A DNA stretch of 20,261 nucleotides from the NCBI GenBank assembly GCA_910587175.1, contig CAJULH010000037.1:1-20261 (forward strand), in the 5' to 3' direction. This document shows, piece after piece, positions 1-8,062 of the stretch. Position numbers and translations under genes: made by a program. Each line of letters opens with the position of its first letter. Positions within the stretch are counted from its first letter, which is position 1. Under the pieces are notes generated by a model, which was given only the letters and a program-made list of their open reading frames with translations, was not told the origin of the DNA and searched no databases. The DNA comes from Candidatus Gastranaerophilales bacterium (lineage in GTDB: Bacteria; Cyanobacteriota; Vampirovibrionia; Gastranaerophilales; Gastranaerophilaceae).

Positions 1-740
1 CACAACTTATTGAAAAAACTCCAAAGGATAAATTAGAAAAATTTGAACAAATTTTTAAAATGCGTCCAAATAAATATAGATTATATGTGATGAAAAGCAT
101 TGGAAAAATACGAAAACTAATGTTATGTATAATCGAAGAAGCTGATATGTTTTTAAGAAATTATCCAAATATTGCATGTTTTTCTGAATCAAATGATTCT
201 CCTACAATGTGGGCGCATTATGCAGATGATCATAAAGGTTTTGTTCTTGAATATGACTTTAAAAATTACAATACTCCTTGTGTCGCATGTAAAAAGCCTT
301 GTCTGTATCGACATTATGAGCTTTTATATCCTGTAATTTATTGTAAAAATCGTTTTAATGCAAAGGATTTCTTTTCTGCATATGGGGCACAAAGGATGTT
401 TATAAATGCTCCGTTAGAAATTTTTATTCCAAGAGATGATGATCTTGCTATTTATAAAATTCTTTTGCACAAATCAACAGATTGGGAATATGAACAAGAA
501 TGGAGAATTATCTCACATTGCAATAATAGTCTTCCTAATATAATCCAAAAACCTGTTTCAATATATCTGCGAGCAAAAATGTCTCCAGAAGATAAGGATA
601 CTTTGTTGAATATTGCAAAGGAGTTAGGAATAACTCCTTATGAAATGAAAATTGACATGACTAATGGTGAATATAAACTCCATCCTAAAAAAATAAATTT
701 AAATACGAAATTCCGGAAGAATTTAATTATTTCACGCTAA
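1..740 (+). CDS. DUF2971 family protein, 5' end outside window
   Basis: The frame is open from position 3 with no start, so the gene is cut by the window edge; the ATG at 60 is probably internal. About 245 residues are visible. The DUF2971 signature is clear: a CFSE...PTMWAHYADDHKG stretch at visible residues 59-79, a following FVLEYDF strand, and a late DWEYEQEWRI motif near 160-169. DUF2971 proteins are uncharacterised and often lie in accessory or defence regions; no reaction can be assigned. It is on the plus strand, opposite to its two accessory neighbours, and its stop lies about 10 bases before repeat R1. AT-rich like its surroundings. The family call is firm, the function unknown. Confidence 0.8.
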   Translation, partial: QLIEKTPKDKLEKFEQIFKMRPNKYRLYVMKSIGKIRKLMLCIIEEADMFLRNYPNIACFSESNDSPTMWAHYADDHKGFVLEYDFKNYNTPCVACKKPCLYRHYELLYPVIYCKNRFNAKDFFSAYGAQRMFINAPLEIFIPRDDDLAIYKILLHKSTDWEYEQEWRIISHCNNSLPNIIQKPVSIYLRAKMSPEDKDTLLNIAKELGITPYEMKIDMTNGEYKLHPKKINLNTKFRKNLIISR

Positions 741-947
741 ATAAAATGCCTCAATCTCAAAGATAATTTGCTAAATCTCATTTTATTGGATAATTTATTC
801 TTGCACTTTATTGCACTGAATTGCATTCGGGGAGAGATTGATTTAGTAGGGAGTTTGGGCGATTTTAAATAAAAATTTTTGAAACTTAGTGCAAATTAGT
901 GCAAAAATAGAGACAAAAGTGCAATTTTTGACCACCAAATCTCAACA

Positions 948-971
948 CTAAAAAACGGCGAAAACCGCCGT
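948..971 (-). terminator. Rho-independent terminator in R1
   Basis: On the minus strand a stem ACGGCG/CGCCGT (955-960 with 966-971) with a 5-nt loop is followed by six T. It lies downstream of the minus-strand rhuM-like gene. The equivalent hairpin in R2 has a different stem sequence but the same form, so the structure is conserved. Confidence 0.7.
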
Positions 972-1067
972 CAATTCTAAATATTCAATAATAAAACGCT
1001 ATTCAAAAGTCTCTATTACATTATAAGAGACAAAAGTGCAAAAATAGAGACATTAATACTATACATG

Positions 1068-1127
1068 TCAGAGTAGAGATTGGAACTCTCACAAAACCTG
1101 AAGATCCTCTCGCCTTAGATTATACGA
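1068..1127 (-). other. tRNA 3'-end remnant (class II-like) in R1
   Basis: Read on the minus strand this resembles a tRNA 3' half: a T-arm-like GAGAGTTCCAATCTCT preceded by a segment long enough for an extended variable arm, as in tRNA-Leu or tRNA-Ser. The same remnant occurs in R2 (about 2681-2743). The 5' half is not recognisable, so it is not a functional tRNA. Such fragments are typical scars of integration at tRNA genes; this identification is tentative. Confidence 0.35.
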
Positions 1128-1270
1128 TGTGTTCTTGTGTATTAAGTTTTAAAAATTTTCTTATTTTTCTATAACTTTCCTTTCTTTTTGTCTTAGCATA
1201 CACATTAATCGCTCTTGCTTAAAGAAAAGTCAAGTGTTTTTATTAAAAATATTATTAAGAAGTTATTAAG

Positions 1271-2269
1271 CTATTTTCTGTTTTTCTTTTCCAAAATCTT
1301 TTGCGTCTGTTTAACACTTTCTATAAAGTGTTTTTCAACTTCCGAAAGCTCGTCTTTGATTGTTTCTTTATATTTTGCATACTCAGCTAATGCCTTATTT
1401 TCAGCCTCAAGCTTTGATATAGTTCCTGAATTTTCAAGCAACTCCGACCCTGTCATTTTTATAAAATCATCAAGTTTTACAATCCAATCCTTCATTGTCA
1501 TTGGAATCTGTCTGATTGCTTGTAATTCAGCAAATTCAAGGTAGGCTGAAGTAATCCTATTTAAAATATTCAATTCCTTTTCATCCAAATAGTTTTTTGC
1601 TATGGTAACTTCATCTTTTCTTGGGTGATTTCCTTTGAAAACAGTTAGCCCCATATTATCTTTAGCACTATCTGCTCTTAAATATATAATCTCAGCAGCA
1701 GTATGACCGTGGGCAGCAAAATGCATTTTGTTTTGAACGACTTTAAAGAATTTTATTGTTTCATCAGCTTTTGGACTATAATCAATACTTGTAGCATAAA
1801 TATCTAAAATTTGTCTGTAAAAAACCTTTTCAGAAGAGCGGATGTCTCGGATTCTTTCTAAAAGTTCTTTCCAGTATCCGCCACCAGCGGATTGTTTTAA
1901 TAATTCATCATTAAGAGCAAAACCTTTTATCATGTATTCTTTGAGGGTTTGTGTTGCCCAAATTCTAAATTGAGTACCTCTTAAAGATTTTACACGGTAA
2001 CCGACAGAAATTATGACATCAAGATTATAATGTTTTGTATTGTAGTTTTTACCATCTTGGGCAGTTATTCGGAAATTCCGAACAACTGAATTTTCATCCA
2101 ACTCGCCTTCTTTAAAAATATGGGAAATATGTTCGCTAATATTCGCCTTGCTTGATTGAAATAACTCAACCATTTGATTTTGGGTGAGCCAAACAGTTTC
2201 ATTTTCAATTTTTACATCTATTTTTGTTTTGCCATCTTGGGTTTGATAGATTATTATATTATTTTCCAT
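1271..2269 (-). CDS. RhuM family protein (virulence RhuM/Fic-associated type)
   Basis: A 332-aa protein if begun at the ATG at 2269 (MENNIIIYQT); an upstream in-frame ATG at 2305 is less likely, because a GGGAG ribosome site lies about 12 nt before the inner one. The family signature is clear: an N-terminal helix-turn-helix-like TVWLTQNQMVELF and KANISEHI region (about 25-50), then YNLDVIISVGYRVKSLRG (81-98) and FRIWATQTLKEYM (101-113). The C-terminus is a charged, probably coiled-coil helix. RhuM proteins are named after a Salmonella pathogenicity-island gene, are common on mobile islands, and have no settled biochemical role. A TATAAT-like -10 lies just upstream on the minus strand. R1 follows it and R2 precedes it, which suggests it is an exchangeable accessory gene. 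Confidence 0.85.
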   Translation of the reverse strand: MENNIIIYQTQDGKTKIDVKIENETVWLTQNQMVELFQSSKANISEHISHIFKEGELDENSVVRNFRITAQDGKNYNTKHYNLDVIISVGYRVKSLRGTQFRIWATQTLKEYMIKGFALNDELLKQSAGGGYWKELLERIRDIRSSEKVFYRQILDIYATSIDYSPKADETIKFFKVVQNKMHFAAHGHTAAEIIYLRADSAKDNMGLTVFKGNHPRKDEVTIAKNYLDEKELNILNRITSAYLEFAELQAIRQIPMTMKDWIVKLDDFIKMTGSELLENSGTISKLEAENKALAEYAKYKETIKDELSEVEKHFIESVKQTQKILEKKNRK

Positions 2270-2527
2270 TAAAGCATTATTCTCCCAAAGTGTATTATAT
2301 AACAAAATGGGGTATTATGCTTGAAATCTAAATCTCAAGGACAATTTATCAAATCCCATTTTGTAAGACAAATTATTTTTGCAATTTGTTGCACTAAATT
2401 GCGCTCGGGGAGAGGTTGATTTGGTGGGGAGTTTGGGCTGTTTATTGCAAAAGATTTAAAAATTTAGTGCAAATTAGTGCAAGAATGGAGACATTAGTGC
2501 AAGAAAAGACCACTAAATCTCAACACT

Positions 2528-2550
2528 AAAAAATCGCCTCAATAGGCGAT
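2528..2550 (-). terminator. Rho-independent terminator in R2
   Basis: On the minus strand a perfect 7-bp stem ATCGCCT/AGGCGAT (2533-2539 with 2544-2550) with a 4-nt loop is followed by a run of T (plus-strand A run 2528-2533). It lies downstream of the STAND gene. The stem differs from the R1 stem on both sides, preserving pairing. Confidence 0.7.
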
Positions 2551-2680
2551 GGTGTGGGCGTTTGAGTTAAAGAAACTGCCATCCAAAAGTCTCTGATACA
2601 TTATAACATTATAGTAAAAGGTCAAAAACTTTTAAAACTCGGTGCAAAAGAGTCCAAGAATAGAGACATTAGAACTGTAC

Positions 2681-2743
2681 ATGCCAGAGTAGAGATTGGA
2701 ACTCTCGCAGAAGCCGAAAACCACTCGCCTTAGATTATACGAC
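2681..2743 (-). other. tRNA 3'-end remnant (class II-like) in R2
   Basis: The minus strand carries the same tRNA-like 3' portion as R1, with the T-arm-like GAGAGTTCCAATCTCT and a GTGGTTTTCGGCTTCTGC segment resembling a long variable arm. No complete cloverleaf can be drawn. Tentative. Confidence 0.35.
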
Positions 2744-2883
2744 GTTTTTGTGTATTAAATTTTAAAATTTTTTTTATTTTTCTATAACTTTCCTTTCTTT
2801 TTGTCTTAGCATACACATTAATCGCTCTTGTTTAAAGGAAAGTCAAGTGTTTTTATTAAAAATCTTATTAAGAAATTATTAAG

Positions 2884-5088
2884 TTATTTTTTTAGAGTAA
2901 GGAACAAATCTTTAATACCTTCATCATCGTCTTTCTTTTGCTTTAAATGGTTGAGATGATCTTTTGAATTTTCATTTTCGTTGGCTTCATCAAGTTCCTG
3001 TTGCGCTTGTAGCTCCTCAATTGCGTTTTCAAGCTCTCTTAAATTACAACCTATTATACTAAATTTCCCAATTAATTTCTCTAATTTTTCTTTATCGCAT
3101 TCAAGAGCATACAAATCACAGTCACAATTATCTATTGAATTTTCTATTAAACCATCAATGTTAGTAGCTATATAGCTTTTTATATTATGTTCATATGGCT
3201 CAATCAAATCTTCATCATATTCATCAATAAAATTCATTAAAATATCTAAATCGTATACACTGTTGCAATCATCAATATCCTTGACAACTGAATCCATAAA
3301 ATTAGTAATAAAACTATTAACAATTTCGTTTTCATCAAAAATTGAAGATGTAAGCTTGTTTAGGAAATTTTCCATTTCAGATAATTTATGATCTTTAACT
3401 AAATAAGAAAGTTCGGGCTGTAACTTATCAAGCAATGTTATATCTTTGGTTTTAATTATTATGTCAAACAACAAATCAACTAACCTATATTGCCAATTAT
3501 TTGAATTATATTGTTTTACTTTTTCAAAAAGCATATATGCATATTTTTCATCAACATTTTCTTTACCAATTAACGAAGCCTCTATCCAAATAAATTGATC
3601 AACAGTATCTGCAATTTCTATAAAATCAGAAACTATATTATTTTCAACAATATATTTTTCAAGAAAATCAGTTATTGATGGATTACAAAAAGATATAATG
3701 TACGGATTTGTGTTAATAAAATCGCCTTCAAGAATTTTTAAACATTTTCTAAAATCTAAATCTGTAAAATTTTCTGAATATAATTTAGGACAAATATTTT
3801 TTGAAATTTCTTTTACCACTTGTTTATAATTCGGTTTCCAATATCTTCCTCCAAGCGAAACTATTGAAAAAAGTACACTTCTTGTTTTATTATCAATTTG
3901 ATTTTCAAAAGCATGCTTCCATATTTCAGAAGGGTTGTCTAAATTTTTGATAAATTCAGAATGATAATCTTGTGCAAGTATATTTTCATGAATTTTTAAT
4001 TTCGTCATAGATTCAATAATCCGGGGATTATAATTTGGATGTTCAATAATTGAAAAATATTTATGCTCAATTAAGAGATTATCTATATATTCTTGGGGTA
4101 ATTCAGAAAAATATAGATGACTATACAAAATATCAGCTTTTATTTTTTTAGTGTAATTTTTTAAATCAATAATACATTTTTTAAAATCAAATTTCTCAAT
4201 CTTTTCATGCAATAACTTTGATTGCTGCAAAATATATTCTCTTGTAGTGAGTATTAGCTTTTTATTTTTCGATTTATTTATACGATTTATAAAAGTTATT
4301 AAAGAAGAATCTTCATTTTTAGTTAGATGCGTTACGCCTAAAAAATCGTCGTAATAAAATATTTGTTTTACATTTGCATCTAAGTTGTAAACAGAATATG
4401 CATCTTGAATATTTTCTGAAATATTAAAAAATTCATACCCACCATCTGCAACATAGCTATAAACTATCATTTCCGCTAGAGTTGTTTTACCAACACCTGG
4501 TGCGCCCGAGATAACTACAAAATTCTCTCTATTTAAAATGTTTTGTGCTTCGTTTACACTTGGATTAGAAACAAATTTCTTAATTTTTTCTTTTATTTCA
4601 TCTAATTTAAAACGAGACTCATTTACAATATTACTGTGTAAAATTTGTTCTAATATTGTTGTGCTTGTTAACCATAATTTAAAATGGTCTTTTTCAATTT
4701 CAGGAAATTTTGTAATCAAGTTATTTAAATCATCGTTTCCATATATATCAGATGTTGATTTGATAAATGGAGAACATATTTGCATAATTTTATCTTTATT
4801 TTTAGGAGTTAGGGATTGCGATGTTGATATTATGTATCTTTTTGGATTTAATTCTTTTATTTTTTCTGCTTCAATCTTTAGTGCATTATATAAGTCCTTT
4901 AGTGTAGAGTTTTTATAATGCTTACACTGTACAATTAATCGATTTAAGGTATCTTTTGAATATCTTAAATCGATTCCACCATCCTTGCCGGACTTGAATG
5001 TTTCAAGAGTGATTGATAACTCTTTTTGTAATAAATCTCTTGTTAATAATTCAAAATCTTTTGGTGATAATGTTTCAAAATTATACAT
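2884..5088 (-). CDS. Nuclease-STAND NTPase (Mrr-like REase + nSTAND3-type), putative defence protein
   Basis: A large protein, 734 aa from the ATG at 5088. That start is preferred over the ATG at 5097 because the AAAGGA ribosome site abuts the first ATG but is well spaced from the second. In 737-aa numbering, residues 5-110 form a restriction-endonuclease-like domain: FETLSPKDFELLTRDLL, then GKDGGIDL (37-44) and VQCKHY (56-61), the D...QxK core of Mrr-type PD-(D/E)xK nucleases. A P-loop follows, GAPGVGKTT (198-206), a Walker B-like YYDDFLG (248-254) and a TTREYIL sensor (284-290), as in nSTAND3 NTPases. The long C-terminal half is helical with no recognised motif and probably senses a trigger; the tail is acidic and lysine-rich. 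Proteins of this design act in anti-phage abortive systems by cutting DNA when activated; that role is inferred here. It stands alone between R2 and R3. Confidence 0.8.
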   Translation of the reverse strand: MYNFETLSPKDFELLTRDLLQKELSITLETFKSGKDGGIDLRYSKDTLNRLIVQCKHYKNSTLKDLYNALKIEAEKIKELNPKRYIISTSQSLTPKNKDKIMQICSPFIKSTSDIYGNDDLNNLITKFPEIEKDHFKLWLTSTTILEQILHSNIVNESRFKLDEIKEKIKKFVSNPSVNEAQNILNRENFVVISGAPGVGKTTLAEMIVYSYVADGGYEFFNISENIQDAYSVYNLDANVKQIFYYDDFLGVTHLTKNEDSSLITFINRINKSKNKKLILTTREYILQQSKLLHEKIEKFDFKKCIIDLKNYTKKIKADILYSHLYFSELPQEYIDNLLIEHKYFSIIEHPNYNPRIIESMTKLKIHENILAQDYHSEFIKNLDNPSEIWKHAFENQIDNKTRSVLFSIVSLGGRYWKPNYKQVVKEISKNICPKLYSENFTDLDFRKCLKILEGDFINTNPYIISFCNPSITDFLEKYIVENNIVSDFIEIADTVDQFIWIEASLIGKENVDEKYAYMLFEKVKQYNSNNWQYRLVDLLFDIIIKTKDITLLDKLQPELSYLVKDHKLSEMENFLNKLTSSIFDENEIVNSFITNFMDSVVKDIDDCNSVYDLDILMNFIDEYDEDLIEPYEHNIKSYIATNIDGLIENSIDNCDCDLYALECDKEKLEKLIGKFSIIGCNLRELENAIEELQAQQELDEANENENSKDHLNHLKQKKDDDEGIKDLFLTLKK

Positions 5089-5148
5089 CCGATACATCCT
5101 TTTGTTTAATTATAGTATAAATATTCTGTTCGGAGTTGAAGAAATCCT

Positions 5149-5405
5149 AATCCCAAAGATAATTCATCGAATCTCATTTTATGAAATAAATTATTTTTGC
5201 ACTTTGTTGCACTGTTTTGCACTCAGGAAGAGTTTGATGCGGTGGAGTGTTTGGGCGATTTAAAATATAAATCCTTGGAACTTGGTGCAAAAGAGTGCAA
5301 GAATAGAGACAAAAGTGCAAAAATTGACCTGCAAATCTCAACACTAAGAAACGGCGGAAATCGCCGTCAACTCTAAATATTCTATAATAAAACGCCATCC
5401 AAAAG
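5149..5405. repeat. Repeat R3 (left half of R1/R2) next to tRNA-Met
   Basis: A third, shorter copy matching the left half of R1 and R2: TTGCAC words, GTGCAA words and a hairpin terminator. It lacks the tRNA remnant and the 135-base tail; the intact tRNA-Met lies about 100 bases beyond it. The whole gene-free interval 5089-5506 holds only R3, the 28-bp repeats and AT-rich sequence. Confidence 0.75.
5345..5367 (-). terminator. Terminator in R3, downstream of tRNA-Met
   Basis: On the minus strand a stem ACGGCG/CGCCGT (5351-5356 with 5362-5367) with a 5-nt loop is followed by an interrupted T-rich run (TTTCTTAG). It is the first hairpin met by transcripts from the tRNA-Met gene and corresponds to the terminators in R1 and R2. 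Confidence 0.6.
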
Positions 5406-5469
5406 TCTCTAATACATTATACTAATACATTATAATAATCTGCCATCCAAAAGTCTCTAATACATTATA
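5394..5469. repeat. 28-bp direct repeat pair
   Basis: Two identical 28-base copies at 5394-5421 and 5442-5469, beginning GCCATCCAAAAGTCTCTAAT, separated by 20 bases. Related single copies occur in R1 (about 1001) and R2 (about 2579). Each copy contains CATTATA, which reads TATAATG on the minus strand. Confidence 0.85.
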
Positions 5470-5506
5470 TTTTTACAATAGAAAATACAACAAATTTCAA
5501 TAAAAA

Positions 5507-5580
5507 TAGCAAGGGAGAGATTCGAACTCTCGACCTCACGGGTATGAGCCGTGCGCTCTCACCAGCTGAGCTACCTTGCC
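5507..5580 (-). tRNA. tRNA-Met (CAT)
   Basis: The minus strand folds as a full cloverleaf: acceptor GGCAAGG (5574-5580) pairing with CCTTGCT through one G-T wobble, a D arm GCTCAGCTGGTGAGAGC, an anticodon loop CTCATAC with anticodon CAT, and a T arm GAGAGTTCGAATCTCTC. No CCA is encoded. CAT could also be an isoleucine tRNA with modified C34, which sequence alone does not exclude. A TATAAT -10 (5587-5592, minus strand) lies 6 nt upstream. The gene borders the accessory hotspot. Confidence 0.93.
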
Positions 5581-5654
5581 ATATTTATTATATTTAATTT
5601 TAAAACCTTGAACGCTTAAAACAAGTATATCAAGCATAATTATTATCACAGGAA

Positions 5655-5685
5655 TATAAAAAAAACGCAAGAAGTTTTTATACTC
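5655..5685 (-). terminator. Possible weak terminator after hisB
   Basis: On the minus strand AAAAAC, a 7-nt loop TTCTTGC and GTTTTT form a short hairpin running into a T tract, just downstream of the hisB stop. The stem is nearly all A-T, so this is a weak call. Confidence 0.3.
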
Positions 5686-5695
5686 CGGTTATACT

Positions 5696-6280
5696 TTACA
5701 ATATACCTTTTGTGGAAGGCAGCTCATCTGCGTTATTTGCATCAATAGCACATGCAATTTTTAACGCTCTTGCAAACGCCTTAAATGATGCTTCAATTAT
5801 ATGATGTGTATCAAAACCTTCAATTTGCCTTATGTGCAGGGTAATTCCTGCATTTTGCACAAATGTATTATAAAAATGTACAAGCAATACTGTTTCAAAA
5901 TCAGAAGTACGTTCATCCTTTAAATCAAATTTACAGACACAGTATGAACGCCCTGAAATATCCACGGCACACTGGCAAAGTGCATCGTCCATCGGAATAA
6001 AAATATCAGCATAACGGTTTATACCTCTTTTATCCTCAAGAGATTCCTTAAATGCCTGTCCTAAAACTATTGCAACATCCTCAACAAGATGGTGCATATC
6101 ATTGTCAATGCTTTTTGCGGATAATTCTATGTCAAATTTTCCATGAGCACAAAATTCTCTTAGCATATGGCAGAAAAAATTAGCAGGCATTTCGATATTA
6201 TGTTTACCCTGCCCCCTCAAATTAAATTTTAAAGAAATTTCTGTTTCTTTTGTTGTTCTTGTTTTTTCAATTATTTGCAT
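5696..6280 (-). CDS. hisB: Imidazoleglycerol-phosphate dehydratase
   Basis: A 194-aa protein, the usual length for monofunctional HisB. It dehydrates imidazoleglycerol phosphate to imidazoleacetol phosphate in the cytoplasm, step seven of histidine synthesis, using two manganese ions. Visible motifs: the metal-binding HHLVEDVAI (about 66-74), FIPMDDAL, the DISGR stretch, a second metal motif THHIIEASFKAFARAL, and the C-terminal PSTKGIL. The second motif reads GFDTHH where the family more often has an Asn. Its ATG lies inside the end of the upstream hisC-HAD gene (10-bp overlap), so the two are translationally coupled. No HisB-type phosphatase domain is attached; the HAD domain fused to the neighbour may fill that role. 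Confidence 0.95.
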   Translation of the reverse strand: MQIIEKTRTTKETEISLKFNLRGQGKHNIEMPANFFCHMLREFCAHGKFDIELSAKSIDNDMHHLVEDVAIVLGQAFKESLEDKRGINRYADIFIPMDDALCQCAVDISGRSYCVCKFDLKDERTSDFETVLLVHFYNTFVQNAGITLHIRQIEGFDTHHIIEASFKAFARALKIACAIDANNADELPSTKGIL

Positions 6281-8019
6281 ATTTTCTCATTCCCGAATAA
6301 ATCCAAAATTTTATAAGCACCGTTTATTACATCTTTTGCACCGGATTTTTTAAGCATATCACAGGTTTCATTAATACTTGCAGCATTCGGCGGAATAATC
6401 CCAAAGACATCAACAGATGCACCGCACCCAGCCTTAATATCATCCACCGTATCGCCAAAAAAGCATATATCTTCAAAACAGCATTCTTTTTTAATTTTAT
6501 TCAATCCGTCAGGAAAAGGTTTTGACCTGCCTGCCGGCACATCTTCAAGACACACAAAATAGTCAAAAAAGTTTTTTAACCCGAATTTTTCCAAAGAATA
6601 AAATGCTTCTTCTTTTGGTCTCCCCGTAAATACGGCTAAATCATATTTTTTAGAAAGTTCATTAAAAAACACGGCATCTAAAACAAGTTTTTCATTATCT
6701 ATAGCACCTTTAGAGCCTTCATTTTCAGGATTATAAAAAATATTTTGAAAAATTTCCACAAGCTTTGAGTAATCAGCATCAATACCTTTTTTATCAAGCA
6801 AATACTTTGTTAAATCCCAATCATTTGATAATCCGCCTCGATTTTTTGCTTCCTGCATTTCGCAGGCAGAACAAGAGCTTCCTGCAAAATATTCATATGT
6901 TTTTTGAATAGCATATCTGTAAGAATTTGAAACATCAAAAACAACACCGTCAAGGTCAAAAACAAGAAGCTTTCTTGGTTTCAATATTTCTATAATTTTT
7001 TGGGAATCCACAAGCGAAGGAATACCTATTCTCAAAAAATCGCTTAGTTCAGAATTTGAAAACCTTCTTACTAAAATTCCATTTCTTAGAAGTTTTCTAT
7101 AAATAAAATTGCATTTTTCTCCAAAATCAACAAGAATGAAATTTGCTTCGCTTTTATAGGGCTTAAAACCGAGTTTCTCAAACTCGCCATATAAATATTT
7201 TTTTGATTGTAAAACCTCATTTTTAACAGAATTAAAATATTCACTATCTAAAAGTGCATTAATTCCTGCATATACAGCCATAGAATTAACCGAATACGGA
7301 GATATCATTTTTTTAAAATTGGAAATAAATTCTTTATCCGCAAGAATAAAACCAAGACGAAGCCCTGCAAGGGCGTAATCTTTTGAAAACGATTTAACAC
7401 AAATTAAGTTTTTGTATTTTTTTAGAAGCTGATAATAATCATTTTCACTATAGCTTGAATAATTAACATAAGTTAAATCAAGAAGAATTATTTTATCAGC
7501 GCATTTTTTTAATACATCTTCAATAACAGAAGGCTCAATAATATCACCGGTCGGGTTATTGGGGCTTGCAAGATATATAATCTTAGTGTTTGCCTTTATA
7601 TTGTTAAGTAAAAGCTCAAGTGAAAATTTCCATTTTTCAACATAATTAATATTTTTATATTCAGCCCCTATTATTCCTGAATAAAGTTTTGGCATACTAA
7701 ACGACGGGCAAAAAGCAAGTGCGGCATCTTGCACACCTAAATAAGAAGATAAAACAATATTTATAGCTTCATCGCATCCGTTTGTAAGCAGAAAATTATC
7801 TTTATCAAAATCAAATTTTTCAGCCAGTATACCTATTAATTCACCATAACAGGGATACAAATTAAAACGCTTTAAATCGAGATTTTTAAACGCTTCAATT
7901 ACACGTTTTGAAGGCCCGAAAACATTTTCATTTGAGTCAAGCTTTAAAACACAATCAGGATAAAATTCATCAATAGAATAAGGTTTAATATTTTTTAATG
8001 TATCTTTTTCCTTAAACAT
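6271..8019 (-). CDS. hisC: Histidinol-phosphate aminotransferase fused to HAD phosphatase
   Basis: A 582-aa bifunctional protein. Residues 1-348 are a HisC-type PLP aminotransferase making histidinol phosphate from imidazoleacetol phosphate: LDSNENVFGPS near 27-37, SPNNPTGD (152-159), and KSFSKDYALAGLRLGF (209-224) with the PLP lysine at K213. Residues 349-575 are a HAD hydrolase: motif I DLDGVVFD (355-362), motif II FTGRP with T465, a lysine near K500 and motif IV GDTVDD (522-527). Fused to HisC and coupled to hisB, the HAD half is plausibly the histidinol-phosphate phosphatase, so the pair would cover steps seven to nine; that role is inferred, as the HAD part most resembles generic phosphoglycolate-phosphatase-like proteins. 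The ATG follows a TATAAT box by 6 nt, suggesting leaderless translation. Confidence 0.9.
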   Translation of the reverse strand: MFKEKDTLKNIKPYSIDEFYPDCVLKLDSNENVFGPSKRVIEAFKNLDLKRFNLYPCYGELIGILAEKFDFDKDNFLLTNGCDEAINIVLSSYLGVQDAALAFCPSFSMPKLYSGIIGAEYKNINYVEKWKFSLELLLNNIKANTKIIYLASPNNPTGDIIEPSVIEDVLKKCADKIILLDLTYVNYSSYSENDYYQLLKKYKNLICVKSFSKDYALAGLRLGFILADKEFISNFKKMISPYSVNSMAVYAGINALLDSEYFNSVKNEVLQSKKYLYGEFEKLGFKPYKSEANFILVDFGEKCNFIYRKLLRNGILVRRFSNSELSDFLRIGIPSLVDSQKIIEILKPRKLLVFDLDGVVFDVSNSYRYAIQKTYEYFAGSSCSACEMQEAKNRGGLSNDWDLTKYLLDKKGIDADYSKLVEIFQNIFYNPENEGSKGAIDNEKLVLDAVFFNELSKKYDLAVFTGRPKEEAFYSLEKFGLKNFFDYFVCLEDVPAGRSKPFPDGLNKIKKECCFEDICFFGDTVDDIKAGCGASVDVFGIIPPNAASINETCDMLKKSGAKDVINGAYKILDLFGNEKICK

Positions 8020-8025
8020 AAGAAA

Positions 8026-8054
8026 ATTATACTATTAAAAACTCTTTTTTACAA
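8026..8054 (-). promoter_or_regulatory. Sigma-70 promoter of hisC-HAD / hisB
   Basis: On the minus strand TTGTAA (8049-8054) and TATAAT (8026-8031) are separated by exactly 17 nt. Only 6 nt separate the -10 from the ATG at 8019, so transcription should start at or next to the start codon. Confidence 0.6.
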
Positions 8055-8062
8055 AAATACGT

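Larger units (their letters stand above)
753..1269. repeat. Repeat R1, non-coding flank of accessory genes
   Basis: A gene-free stretch of about 520 bases homologous along its length to R2 (2331-2883), and in its left half to R3 (5149-5405). It contains TTGCAC words on the left and GTGCAA words on the right, a minus-strand terminator (948-971), a tRNA-like remnant (about 1068-1127) and a near-identical 135-base tail (about 1133-1269) ending at the stop codon of the rhuM-like gene. No coding frame in it looks real. Confidence 0.8.
2331..2883. repeat. Repeat R2, non-coding flank of accessory genes
   Basis: A second full-length copy of R1, about 550 bases without a gene. It has the same order of parts: TTGCAA/TTGCAC words, GTGCAA words, hairpin terminator (2528-2550), the sequence CCATCCAAAAGTCTCTGATA near 2579, a tRNA-like remnant (about 2681-2743), and a tail almost identical to that of R1 that ends at the stop codon of the STAND gene. 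A short insertion with an extra GTGCAA word distinguishes it from R1. Confidence 0.8.

Noticed and set aside
1215..1544. Plus-strand open frame over the rhuM 3' end
   Set aside because: It is the complement of the RhuM C-terminus, serine-rich and without a ribosome site.
5174..5398. Short open frame across R3
   Set aside because: It lies over the repeat and its terminator, and its residues reflect the repeated non-coding sequence.
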